DNA of 64,000 nt from Mycobacterium sp. E787 (GCF_001668725.1 NZ_LZKL01000056.1:1-64000); one strand, 5' to 3'. Numbered from the stretch's first letter, positions 37,679 through 48,400 are shown. A program made the numbers and translations. Notes: a model not told the origin generated them from the letters alone.

Positions 37679-39020
37679 CGACGCCGAGCTGGTGGCCGAA
37701 CTGTCGGCGTCGTTCGGCACCACGTTAGACGACTGGCAGGTTGATGCGCTCAAAGCGGGGTGCGGTGTGCGCCCGGATGGGTTCTGGGCGGTAAACACGT
37801 TGGGCTGCAATGTATCCCGCCAGAACGGCAAGAGTTGGATTTTGTGTGCCCGCGCGTTGGCTGGCGCGCTGATCTTCAACGAGAAAGTCATCGTCGCAAG
37901 CGCGCATGAGCAAAAAACGAGCCGGTTGTTGTTCCAGCACTTGGCCGGGTACTTCGAGAATTTCGACGAACTGCGCAGGCGGGTCAAGTCGATTGGTTAT
38001 GCGTTGGGCCGCGAGGAAATTCGGCTCCGGGACGGCACTTGGTTGTTTTTCCCGGCCCGGACGCGGAATACGTTGCGGGGCTGGTCGATTGACGCCTATT
38101 TGGCCGATGAGGCGCAGCTTTTGACGGATCAGCAGTGGGAGGCGCTGCGCCCGGCCATGTCGGCGCGCCCCAATTCGGTGGCGTGGTTGTTCGGCACCAG
38201 CCCGCAGTTGTCGACGGACGCCGAGGTGTTCGGTCGGCTACGCGCCGAAGCGCACGCGGGCACCGGGAAGCGGCTGGCGTGGGTGGAGTACGGCGCCGAG
38301 CCTGGCTGCCATTTGGATGACCGCGACCAGTGGGCGGCGGCGAATCCTGGCCGGATCGGTGTGGAGGCGATGGAGGCGGAGCGCCGCGAGTTGTCGGAGC
38401 CGGGGTTCGCGCGCGAGCGGCTGAATTTGTGGCCCGCCGACCGCGCCGAGGTGGTGATCGACGCAGACCTGTGGGCGGGCTTGCTGTCGTCGGGGCCTGC
38501 CGACGACGTGCCGCCGTTGGCGATTGCCGTGGACGCTTCCCCGGATCGGGCGATGGCGATAGCGGGGGCCTGGTCCCTCGGGAACGGTCGGACCCATGTG
38601 GAACTGCTGGGGGTCGACCGCTGCGACCCGCTGGATGCGTTGCAGTTCGTCACCGACCGCGCCACGGGGCGCCGGATTCCGGTGGTGATCGACGGGGCGT
38701 CCCCGGCGGCGGCGCTGGTGCCCGCGCTGACGGCGGCCCGGGTGAAGACGGTGCTGACCACCGGGCGGGACATGGCGCGGGCCTGCGGTGCGTTCTGCGA
38801 CGACGTGGCCGCCGGCAAGGTGTCTCATGCTGGGCAGCCCGCGTTGGACGCTGCCGTGGCGGGTGCGCGGCGCCGTCCGATTGGTGATGCCGGGGCGTGG
38901 GCATGGGACCGGCGCCCAGACGGTGGAGTGTTCCTGGCTCCGCTGGTGGCGGCGACGCTGTCAAGGTTCGGCGCGGTGACGGCGGGGCGCCCCCGATCCA
39001 ACCGGGCGATCTTCGTCTGA
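37611..39020 (+). CDS. Phage terminase, large subunit
   Basis: Packaging motor ATPase and nuclease, 469 residues, which is a full-length size. The ATPase half has the adenine-side WQVDAL near 42, the Walker A variant CNVSRQNGKS (66-75) and Walker B AYLADEAQ (162-169). The RNase-H-like nuclease half has AVDAS with Asp308 and VVIDGAS with Asp361, plus a third acidic residue later. ATG 37611 follows GGAGGA by eight bases; the frame opens earlier but within the preceding gene. It is the last plus-strand gene of the element: no portal gene follows. Confidence 0.9.
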   Translation: MSSTSLRPGVKPRLRVAPAVRRNDAELVAELSASFGTTLDDWQVDALKAGCGVRPDGFWAVNTLGCNVSRQNGKSWILCARALAGALIFNEKVIVASAHEQKTSRLLFQHLAGYFENFDELRRRVKSIGYALGREEIRLRDGTWLFFPARTRNTLRGWSIDAYLADEAQLLTDQQWEALRPAMSARPNSVAWLFGTSPQLSTDAEVFGRLRAEAHAGTGKRLAWVEYGAEPGCHLDDRDQWAAANPGRIGVEAMEAERRELSEPGFARERLNLWPADRAEVVIDADLWAGLLSSGPADDVPPLAIAVDASPDRAMAIAGAWSLGNGRTHVELLGVDRCDPLDALQFVTDRATGRRIPVVIDGASPAAALVPALTAARVKTVLTTGRDMARACGAFCDDVAAGKVSHAGQPALDAAVAGARRRPIGDAGAWAWDRRPDGGVFLAPLVAATLSRFGAVTAGRPRSNRAIFV

Positions 39021-39097
39021 AAACACCCCTTCGCCTACGCCGTGGTTGGGCGCGCACGGCGGGCGGCGGGTCCGGGCGGGCCGGGCAATCGGCTCGC

Positions 39098-40042
39098 TTA
39101 CCAGTCGCGATACGGAATTGATGACCTGAACAGCTCAACCTCGGCACCCAGGGCACCGAGATCCTCACCAAATCCCCGTTCGTCAAGATAAGTCCGTAGA
39201 GATTGCACCCGTAGGTCTGTGTGGGCTCCCGGCCCCACCATTACCGAGCGAATCGCGTGCGGGTTCAGAGGCAGCTTCATGCGTGGCACAATCCCATAGC
39301 GGTTGGGCGTGAAATGATTCGGGTTGCCCTGCACCGCCACCCGCACTTCCTTCTCTTCTTCAAACTTGGCGTGCTTCAAAAAGGCCACCCTCATTAGGAT
39401 CTCGCGTCCGATCTCTACGTTTCGTATGTTCACGTCGTCGCAGCCTTCTGCGATCAGTTCATCGCGCCGATTCCTCATGAATTCGATGATGGGGTCTGAA
39501 ATGTCCGCCGGATCGGCGCTCGTGCCGGGATACTCGACGCTCTTCAGATATGCGCGGTCGGCACGAGCGGCGGATAAACTGTCGCGGAGTACTTCGGTCG
39601 AAAACCCAATGCAGACTCCATCTTTGGCGTAGGCACGCCACTGGCTGAGTTGGTCAGGCTCTTTCGACAAGCTGAAGATGAAACAATTGCCGCTGATGAT
39701 GGAGTAATCGAATGCCATGCGGATCTCGCGATAGAACGCTCGGTTCTCGTATAACTCGCGCAGTGCATCGGCGTCGCTGGGTGGTAGGGGTTCATCTCCG
39801 GCAACGCCCTGCTGGCGAAGACGCTCGGTGAAGGCAATGATCTCGCCAGCGGTCGCCAACTCTCGGTTAAGGAGCACACCCTGGACGAGCCCTGGCCCTA
39901 CCCTAGTCTCTGTGATGTCGTTCAAGTACCGCGCATTAGTCGCCCATACTTCGGCGTTTTCCCAAATGCTCTGCAGCACAGCAAAATCAGTGTAGTGATA
40001 CAACGTATCTTGGAGGTCGTCCTCCGTTTGCACATCTATCAC
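39098..40042 (-). CDS. DUF2971 family protein, cargo gene of the element
   Basis: 314 residues, divergent from the rest of the element and next to attR. Family marks: LYHYT (14-18), IWENAEVWATNARYLND (26-42), SQWRAYAKDGVCIGFS (133-148), FEEEKEVRVAV (227-237) and IRSVMVGPGA (264-273). The molecular function of DUF2971 is not established. The HYT opening resembles that of some ADP-ribosyltransferase-like toxins, but that is a weak hint. It has a TAGGGT -10 six bases before GTG 40042 and is clearly less GC-rich than its neighbours. Location and independent expression suggest a lysogenic-conversion or phage-defence gene. Confidence 0.8.
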   Translation of the reverse strand: MIDVQTEDDLQDTLYHYTDFAVLQSIWENAEVWATNARYLNDITETRVGPGLVQGVLLNRELATAGEIIAFTERLRQQGVAGDEPLPPSDADALRELYENRAFYREIRMAFDYSIISGNCFIFSLSKEPDQLSQWRAYAKDGVCIGFSTEVLRDSLSAARADRAYLKSVEYPGTSADPADISDPIIEFMRNRRDELIAEGCDDVNIRNVEIGREILMRVAFLKHAKFEEEKEVRVAVQGNPNHFTPNRYGIVPRMKLPLNPHAIRSVMVGPGAHTDLRVQSLRTYLDERGFGEDLGALGAEVELFRSSIPYRDW

Positions 40043-40048
40043 GTCCCA

Positions 40049-40054
40049 ACCCTA
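40049..40054 (-). promoter_or_regulatory. -10 element of the DUF2971 gene (leaderless start)
   Basis: TAGGGT on the minus strand, then tgggac and GTG at 40042. The hexamer and spacing are the same as at dapB (41355-41360). Confidence 0.5.
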
Positions 40055-40159
40055 CCAACCGGACGGTCGCGATTAGGACAGCAAGGCCGCCACGCCGCCT
40101 ATCGTGTGGCCCCGGCGCCATCACGTGGCCTGACCTGGACCACGCGGTCATGCGCTAGT

Positions 40160-40184
40160 GTGCGCAACCTCACTTTGTATTCGC
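40160..40184. other. attR of the phiRv1-like element
   Basis: The element arm GTGCGCAACCTCACTTT (40160-40176) is followed by GTA and the shared core TTCGC (40180-40184), after which host 13E12 sequence resumes. The arm is an inverted, 15-of-17 match to the arm at attL, as expected of serine-integrase attP half-sites. Confidence 0.8.
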
Positions 40185-41264
40185 GTAGAGGACGATGCGC
40201 TGATCCGGTGAGGCGATGCGGCGCGTTCGCCCGAGATACAAGGGCCGCTCCGAGTGCTCGTCGAACACGGCCAGATAGTGATAGGCGTGGCTGGCCATCC
40301 GGATCAGGTCGCGTATCGGCACCGACGTGCCGCCGCCGGTCACCGCCCGGCCCGCGCCCGACAACAGCTCCCGCAGCGTGGTCGACACGATGACGGTGAC
40401 CGGTAATCCGTTGTGCCGGCCCAGCTTAGGATCACCCAGCCGGCCACGCACCAATGCGTTGAGCGCGTCGTGTTGGCGCTGGGCATGGCTGCGGGTGTCC
40501 CTGCGGGCGCGCTCTTCATCGGGTTCGCCGTCGACGCAGGGACTTTCGTCGTCGGGGTTGCACATTCCCGGCGCCGCGAACCGCGCCAGCCACGCGTCGA
40601 GGTTGGCGCGCAGTTCCGGCGACGCCACCAGCTTGCCCAGGCTCATCCCATCGGCCCGTTGGCCACACCAGGTGAAGCCGCGCTGGCGTGCGCGGTCGGC
40701 GTCGGAGTACTTCCCGTCCGGATTGATCAATAGCGAGCACCGGTGCGCCGCCTTCTCCAGCTGGTCGGGGCGCAACGTCGTCGCCAGCCGCGCCAAGAAT
40801 CGCTCGGCCTTCTCGACAGTGTCGACCGGCGTCTCGTCGGGCAGGTCGCGGACAAACGTCTGGATCACCCGCAGGTGCTGACCGTCGAGCATGCCGTCGC
40901 GCCACGCCTCCGCGGTGGCCGGCAGCTCCGGTGGCAGTTCCTGACCGGTGGGGGTGAGACGCGGGGAAAGCTGTCTGGCGTCCCGAAGCCGGCGGTTGGC
41001 CTCGGCGGGGCTGATCCGCAGCCAGTCGGCCACCACCTTGTGCACGGTCCCGCCCACGTGTGCGGGGTCCTCCTTCGCCAGGCCGGCGATCGCATCGTGG
41101 TTCGCCGCGACTTGGCGGCGGATTGCCGTCTCCCGCCGCTCCAGCGCGCGCAGTCGGACCGCGGGCGGCAGGCCATCGAGATTTCGTTGGGCGATCGCTG
41201 CCACGGCCGCGTCAAGCGCGTCCAATTCGGCGGCCATGTCCGCCGGCATGTCGATCGAACCCAT
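40170..41264 (-). pseudogene. 5' part of a 13E12-family DUF222 gene, truncated by the element
   Basis: 364 residues starting MGSIDMPADMAAELDALDAA and carrying most of the DUF222 domain, including the ARQRGFTWC and LPVTVIVSTTL segments. After LYA the frame enters element DNA, adds NTK and stops at a TGA inside the attR arm. The HNH domain is lost to the fragment at 30013-30297. The ATG at 41264 has a TACAAT -10 six bases upstream, so a truncated DUF222 protein may still be made. Confidence 0.85.
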
Positions 41265-41270
41265 GTTCGA

Positions 41271-41276
41271 ATTGTA
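41271..41276 (-). promoter_or_regulatory. -10 element of the 13E12 gene (leaderless start)
   Basis: TACAAT on the minus strand, then tcgaac and ATG at 41264. Confidence 0.55.
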
Positions 41277-41354
41277 TTGCGCAGGTCCGACGCTGGCGGT
41301 CGGCAAAGGCGGCCTTGTGGATGAACATCGAACTGTGGACAAAACCGAGCGGAC

Positions 41355-42552
<1,198 letters not shown>

Positions 42553-42556
<4 letters not shown>

Positions 42557-43011
42557 GCAAGACGCTGCTGATCGTGCACCACACGCCGTCCCCGCATACC
42601 CAGGAGATGTTCGAGGCCGTGCTGTCCGGCGCGACCGACCCCGAGATCGAGGGGGTGGAGGTGGTGCGACGGCCCGCACTCACCCTGTCGCCGGCCGACA
42701 TGCTCGAGGCCGACGGCTACCTGCTGGGCACGCCGGCCAACCTGGGCTACATGAGCGGCGCCCTCAAGCACGCGTTCGACGTCTGCTACTACCCGTGCCT
42801 CGATGCGACGCGGGGGCGGCCGTTCGGCGTCTACCTGCACGGCAACGAGGGCACCGAGGGCGCCGAGCGCGGCATCGAGGCCATCACGACCGGGCTGGGG
42901 TGGACGAAATCGGCTGAGACGGTGGTGGTTTCGGGAAAGCCCGGCAAGGCCGACCTGGAAGCGTGCTGGGAACTCGGGGCGACGGTCGCCGCGCGGCTTA
43001 TGGAGGGATGA
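42553..43011 (+). CDS. Flavodoxin-like NADPH-dependent FMN-reductase family protein (Rv2771c homologue)
   Basis: 152-residue flavodoxin fold. TLLIVHHTPSPHTQEMFEAV at the N terminus is the FMN phosphate loop region, GYLLGTPANLGYMSGALKHAFD near residue 57 is the isoalloxazine loop, and GNEGTEGAERGIEAIT follows near residue 97. Partner and electron acceptor are not known. It is translationally coupled to the membrane protein upstream (ATGA). Confidence 0.82.
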
Positions 43012-43012
43012 G

Positions 43013-43846
43013 CTACCGATAGGCCGGCTGGAACGCCTCGGCGGGCTGGGCCAGCGCCAGCGCCGTGCTGGAGCCGATCGGCCCGTGCCGATCGAACAGG
43101 GTCGCGGTGCCGGTCGCGACACCCGCTGTGCCGTAGTGGCTCTGGGCCGCCAGGCCGAGGAACTCGCCGTCCGGCAGGCGGCTCGCGGTGACGGTGTAGT
43201 CGGCGTTGATGTAGCGCAAACCGCCAGTGCCCCAATGAGTCAGCGAACTCGTGATGTCGCCGACGAACGCCAGGCGGGTGAAGGGTGTGAGCGGGTGGCC
43301 CTGCACCATCGGGCGGAACAACCGCGTCCACGCGAACTTCTGCGAGTGGGCCTGTTCCCATTCGCCCGCCGCGATGCCGGGGCTGCCCGAAAGCGTGGCG
43401 CCGTACCCCCAGATGAGGAACGGCAAGTCGGTCGGGAAGCCGTCGGAGTCCGCCGGAAGCGGCGGCATCTCGACCGGGCCGGACCACACCTGACCGGCGG
43501 GGTGGTCTCCTCGCCGCAGGAACAGCGCGCTGGCCCGCGCGACGGTCCGCCCATCCTGCAGCAGCGCGGCGTCGACGAGTTTGATGCGCCGGCCTTCCCG
43601 CTGCACCGACGTCTCGATCCGCACCGGCTCGGGCAGGACCGGGCGCAACAGGTCGACCGTCAGCCGGGCGGGCTGCAGGTCCGGATCGAGCCCGGATCGC
43701 TCGATGCCGAACGCCAGCAGGCCGCCGACGTTCTGGCCGCCCAGTGCCGCGCCCCACGGTCCCCGCGTCATCGCGCCCGGCAGGTAGGAGTCGCCGTCGA
43801 CAGTGAAGAATGCCTCGGGCATGATGGCGGAATCCTCGATCGTCAC
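43013..43846 (-). CDS. Acyl-CoA thioesterase-like double hotdog protein
   Basis: 277 residues, with two hotdog-type repeats. Marks include GDSYLPGAMTRGPWGAALGGQNVGGLLAF near residue 20 and, in the second half, LTHWGTGGLRYINADYTVTASRLP near residue 215. Probably hydrolyses or binds acyl-CoA. The GTG at 43846 follows TATCGT by seven bases; an internal ATG at 43822 (MPEAFF) is the alternative. The divergent fadD lies 39 bases away, with a palindrome between them. Confidence 0.78.
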   Translation of the reverse strand: MTIEDSAIMPEAFFTVDGDSYLPGAMTRGPWGAALGGQNVGGLLAFGIERSGLDPDLQPARLTVDLLRPVLPEPVRIETSVQREGRRIKLVDAALLQDGRTVARASALFLRRGDHPAGQVWSGPVEMPPLPADSDGFPTDLPFLIWGYGATLSGSPGIAAGEWEQAHSQKFAWTRLFRPMVQGHPLTPFTRLAFVGDITSSLTHWGTGGLRYINADYTVTASRLPDGEFLGLAAQSHYGTAGVATGTATLFDRHGPIGSSTALALAQPAEAFQPAYR

Positions 43847-43848
43847 CG

Positions 43849-43860
43849 CTATCACGATAG
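43849..43860. promoter_or_regulatory. Palindrome between thioesterase gene and fadD
   Basis: CTATC-AC-GATAG, a perfect 5+5 inverted repeat covering the thioesterase -10. A further GATAG half-site lies at about 43869. It looks like an operator shared by the divergent genes; the regulator is not identified. Confidence 0.45.
43854..43859 (-). promoter_or_regulatory. -10 element of the thioesterase gene (leaderless start)
   Basis: TATCGT on the minus strand, then seven bases and GTG at 43846. It lies within the palindrome. Confidence 0.45.
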
Positions 43861-43885
43861 GACAGGGGGATAGCAAGGACCGGGC

Positions 43886-45430
43886 ATGCCTGAAGTGATC
43901 GAAATCTCGCGCCGCCACAACCCATTCCCGGCAGACCCGACAGTGGGCGTGTCCCGCGACGCCGACGGCATCCCGCGCTACGACCGCCTGCCCGCCACCC
44001 TGCTGGACATGCTCGCCGAGCAGGTCGACAACCGCCCCGAGAGCGAGGCCGTGGTCGAGCTCGGCGCCGGCCGGCTTACCTATCGGCAGCTGTGGGAGCG
44101 CGCGGCCCGGGTCGCCGGCGGCCTGCGCGCCGACGGGCTGACCCCGGGCGAACGCGTCGCCGTGCGCTATCCGGCGGGGATCGATTGGGTGCTGGCGTTC
44201 TGGGGCACGGTGATGGCCGGCGGCGTTGCGGTGGCGGTCAATACGCGCTCGGCGCGACCCGAGGTGGAGTTCGTCCTGTCCGACTCCGGCGCGCGGGTCG
44301 ACCTGCCCCCGGACGCGCCGCTGCCCGACGGCAAGCCGTACGTGACCCACGGCCTCGGCCACACGGACACGGCCGCCCTGTTCTACACCTCGGGCACCAC
44401 CGGACACCCCAAGGGCGTGCCGACCACCCACGAGGCGTTCGTGACCAACACCGAGAACGCGATCCGCTGCCTGGAGCAGCCCAGGGACCTCGGCGAGGGG
44501 ATGCGCACTCTCATCTCGGTGCCGCTGTTCCATGTGACCGGGTGCAATTCACAGCTTTTGGCGGCGATGCGGCTGGGGGGCGCGTCGGTGATCATGCCCG
44601 CGCTCAACCTCGACGAATTGATCGCCACGCTGGCCGCGGAGCGCATCTCGGTCATGGTGACCGTCCCGGCGATCTACGCGCTGATGTTGCGGCACAAGGC
44701 CCTTGCCGGGGCCGACGTGTCGGGCGTGCGCTGGGTGGGCTACGGGGGAGCTCCCATCGCGCCGTCGCTGGTGAGGTCGGTCAAGCGGACCTTCCCGCAC
44801 GCCACGGTGTTCAACGGGTACGGGATGACCGAGTCCGCCTCGCTGATGACCGTCCTGCCGGACCGCGACGCCGTCGAGCACGCCGACTCCGTCGGGTTCG
44901 CCGTCCCTTCGGTGGACCTCGGCCTGGTCCCGTTCGGCGGCGACGAGCCGGGGGTGGGCGAGCTGGTCGCGCGCGGCGCCAATATCACTGCGGGCTACTG
45001 GAACCGGCCGGACGCCAGTGCCGCCACCTTCGCCGACGGCTGGCTGCACACCGGCGACGTGGTCCGCGTCGACGACGCCGGGCGGGTGCACATCGTCGAC
45101 CGGCTCAAGGACATCATCAACCGGGGTGGCGAGAACATCTCCAGCGTCGAGGTCGAGGCGGCGCTGCTCTCGGCGCCCAACGTCGCCGACGCCTGCGTGC
45201 TGGCCGTGCCCGACGACGTCATGGGGGAGAAGGTCGGCGCCGTCCTCGTCGCCGGCGACGGCGAGATCGATGTGCGGGCGGTGCTGGACCACTGCCGCGA
45301 ACAGTTGGCCGACTTCAAGGTCCCGCAGTACGTCACCGTGCTGGGGGAGGCGTTGCCGCGCAATGCCGGCGGCAAACTGCTCAAGGGCGAGCTGCGCGGG
45401 CAGGTGCGCTGGGGGGACCCGCTCCGATGA
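43886..45430 (+). CDS. FadD-type acyl-CoA synthetase / acyl-AMP ligase
   Basis: Adenylate-forming enzyme of 514 residues that activates a carboxylic acid to acyl-CoA. The P-loop A3 motif is LFYTSGTTGHPKGVPTTH near residue 165; A5 is NGYGMTES near residue 312; the hinge/A8 region DRLKDIINRGGENI is near residue 406; and the catalytic lysine is in PRNAGGKLLKGEL near residue 490. AAGGA precedes the ATG. The stop overlaps the carboxylase ATG (ATGA), so the activated acyl-CoA is probably that enzyme's substrate. Confidence 0.9.
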   Translation: MPEVIEISRRHNPFPADPTVGVSRDADGIPRYDRLPATLLDMLAEQVDNRPESEAVVELGAGRLTYRQLWERAARVAGGLRADGLTPGERVAVRYPAGIDWVLAFWGTVMAGGVAVAVNTRSARPEVEFVLSDSGARVDLPPDAPLPDGKPYVTHGLGHTDTAALFYTSGTTGHPKGVPTTHEAFVTNTENAIRCLEQPRDLGEGMRTLISVPLFHVTGCNSQLLAAMRLGGASVIMPALNLDELIATLAAERISVMVTVPAIYALMLRHKALAGADVSGVRWVGYGGAPIAPSLVRSVKRTFPHATVFNGYGMTESASLMTVLPDRDAVEHADSVGFAVPSVDLGLVPFGGDEPGVGELVARGANITAGYWNRPDASAATFADGWLHTGDVVRVDDAGRVHIVDRLKDIINRGGENISSVEVEAALLSAPNVADACVLAVPDDVMGEKVGAVLVAGDGEIDVRAVLDHCREQLADFKVPQYVTVLGEALPRNAGGKLLKGELRGQVRWGDPLR

Positions 45431-48400
45431 GCGCCCCCCTGCTGATCGCCAACCGGGGCGAGATCGCGCTCCGGATCATCCGCACCGCAACGGAACTGGG
45501 CGTCCGTACGGTCGCGGTGTACGCCGAGGACGACGCCGACAGCCCCCACGTGCACGCCGCCGACGAGGCGATTCCGCTGCCGGGCGCCGGCCCGGCGGCC
45601 TACCTGGATCATGCCGAGCTGCTGGCGGCGGCCAAGAAGTCCGGCGCCGAGCTGATCCACCCCGGTTACGGATTCCTCAGCGAGAATGCCGAATTCGCCC
45701 GTGCCTGCGCGGCGGCCGGCTGTACGTTTGCCGGGCCCGGCGCCGAGGTTCTCGAGTTGGTCGGCAACAAGGCGTCGGCCCGGGCCGCGGCGGTCGCGGC
45801 CGGCGTACCGGTGCTGCCGGCCACGGAAGGGCCCAGCGGCGTCGGCGACATCAAGGCGTTTCTGGCGGCCCGCGGCGGCGCCGTGATGATCAAGGCCCTC
45901 GCCGGCGGCGGCGGCCGGGGCATGCGGAAGGTGACCGGCGCCGATCAGGTCGACCACGCCTACCAGCAGTGCGCCGCCGAGGCGCACCTCGGCTTCGGTG
46001 ACCCCGCGCTGTTCGCCGAGGCGGTCCTGCCCGCGGCCCGGCACATCGAGGTTCAGGTCGTCGGCGCGCCGGCCGGCCACCAGACGCACGCGCTGGCGCT
46101 CGGCGACCGCGACTGCAGCGTCCAGCGGCGCTACCAGAAGCTGGTGGAAATCGCTCCGGCCCAAGGGCTTTCGGACGACCTGCGCCGCGCCCTGCACCGG
46201 GCGGCGGCGCGCCTGTGCGCCAGGGTCGGGCTGCGCGGGCTGGCCACCGTCGAATTCCTGGTCGCCGGCGAGGAGTTCGTGTTCCTCGAGGTCAACCCCC
46301 GCATCCAGGTCGAGCACACCATAACCGAGGAAACCACCGGCGTGGACCTGGTGGCCGCGCAGCTGGCCATCGCCCGCGGAGCGTCCCACTACCAGCTCGG
46401 TCTCCCCGCCGGAATCGCCTCGGACGGAAACGAAGTCATCGGCGAGCCGGCCGCCCCGCGCGGCATCGCGATTCAGGCCCGGGTCAACACGGAGACCCTC
46501 GCCGCCGACGGCACGGTGGCGCCGGCCGCGGGCGCCCTGACGGTGTTCTCGCCGCCGAGCGGTCCCGGCGTGCGCGTCGACACCTATGGCCGGCCGGGCC
46601 TGGTCATCAGCCCGCGGTACGACTCGCTGCTGGCCAAGGTCGTCGTCCACGTGCACGGGTCCTCAGTGCAGGCGGCGGTGCGCAAGGCCCGCACCGCCCT
46701 GGGCGAATTCGGCATCGAGGGGGTTCGCACGAACCTCGAGTTGCTGCGGGAACTGTTGTCGGACAGCCAGCTTGAAGCCGGCTGGGTGACGACGGACTTC
46801 GTCGACGAGAAGCTGCCCGAGCTGGCCGCCGCCGCGCTGTCCCACCAGCACGACGTCCGTGCGGCACCGGTCGAGCTCTACCCCGGGGAGGAGGCGCTGC
46901 GCGCACAATTGGCCGGCACCGTGGTCGAGGTGGCGGCCGAAGGCGAGGAGATCGCCGCCGGCGGCCAGGTCGTCGTCCTGGAGGCGATGAAGATGCAGCA
47001 TGTGCTCGCCGCGCCCGACACGCTGCGGACGGTGCGAAGCCTGGTGGCGCCCGGCCAGGTCGTCGGAACCGGCGATCCCCTGGTCGTGTTCACCCGCACG
47101 GGGGCCGGAGCCGACGACGAGTTCCACTCGGCAGTAATGGATCTCGACCGGCCCCGCGCCGACCTCGACGAGGTGGTACACCGGCACCTGCTCACCCTCG
47201 ACGAGGGCCGGCCGGCGGCGGTGGCCAAGCGGCACGAGCGAGGCCGGCGCACCGCCCGTGAGAACATCGCCGACCTGGTGGACCCGGGCAGCTTCGTCGA
47301 GTACGGCGCGCTGGCGATCGCCGCCCAGCGCAGCCGGCGCTCCGAAGATGACCTGATCGCCAACACCCCGGCCGACGGCCTGGTCGCCGGGCTTGCCACC
47401 ATCGGCGGCGCCGCGGCCGTCGTGGTGTCCTACGACTACACCGTGCTGGCCGGAACGCAGGGCATGCGCAACCACGCCAAGACCGACCGCGTCTTCGAGC
47501 TCGCCACCCGAAAACGCCTGCCGGTGGTGCTGTTTGCCGAAGGCGGCGGCGGCCGGCCCGGTGACACGGACGTCGGCGGTGCCGCCGGGCTCGACGTGCC
47601 GACCTTCCGGATGCTCGCCGCGCTGAACGGACGGGTGCCGTTGGTGTCGATAGTCTCCGGCCGCTGCTTCGCCGGCAACGCCGCGCTCGCCGGGGTGTGC
47701 GACGTGATCATCGCGACGCCCGACGCCAACATCGGCATGGGCGGGCCGGCCATGATCGAGGGCGGCGGGCTGGGCGTGTACCCGCCGGAGGCGATCGGGC
47801 CGGTCGACGTGCAGCGGCACAACGGCGTCGTCAGCGTGGTGGCCCGCGACGAGCCGCACGCGGTGGCGCTCGCCAAACAATATCTGTCCTACTTCCGTGG
47901 TCCGCTCGGCGACTGGGCGGCGCCCGATCCGCGGCTCGCCCGACATGTGGTGCCGCAGAACCGATTACGCGCCTACGACGTGCACCGCGCGATCGCGTCT
48001 GTCGTCGACGTCGGTTCGGTGCTGGAGCTGCGACCCGACTACGGCGTCGGGATCGTCACCGCGCTGGTGCGCGTCGAGGGCGTGGCATACGGGCTGATCG
48101 CCAACAGCACCCACCACCTCGGCGGCGCCATCGACGCCGAGGCCGCCGACAAGGCGGGCGACTTCCTGGCCCTGTGCGAGTCGTTCCAATTGCCGGTGAT
48201 ATCGCTCTGCGACACACCGGGATTCATGGTGGGTCCGGACGCGGAGAGGGAGGCCGCCGTCCGCCGCTTCGGCCGGATGTTCGTCCTCGGCGCCCGGCTG
48301 ACGGTGCCGCTGGGAATGATCATCCTGCGCAAGGGTTATGGCCTGGGCGCGATGGCGATGGCCGGTGGCTCCTTTCGCGCGCCCCGCTTCACGGTGGCCT

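Larger units (their letters stand above)
30298..40184 (+). mobile_element. Integrated phiRv1-like element with satellite-like gene content
   Basis: About 9.9 kb bounded by attL and attR and inserted in a 13E12-family gene, the same target family used by phiRv1 of M. tuberculosis. Order: serine integrase, small gene, probable excision factor, small gene, primase/P-loop protein, several small ORFs with overlapping starts, HNH, small-terminase-position gene, large terminase, then a divergent DUF2971 gene. The start of this order matches Rv1586c-Rv1581c of phiRv1 as I remember it. No portal, protease, capsid, tail or lysis gene is visible. Base composition is visibly less GC-rich than the flanks, most clearly in the DUF2971 gene. 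Confidence 0.85.

Noticed and set aside
39021..39097. Remnant of a portal or capsid gene after the terminase
   Set aside because: Only 77 bases separate the terminase stop and the DUF2971 stop; no meaningful frame is present.
31803..40042. A lysogeny repressor gene in the element
   Set aside because: None of the small ORFs shows a recognisable helix-turn-helix repressor, so immunity could not be assigned.
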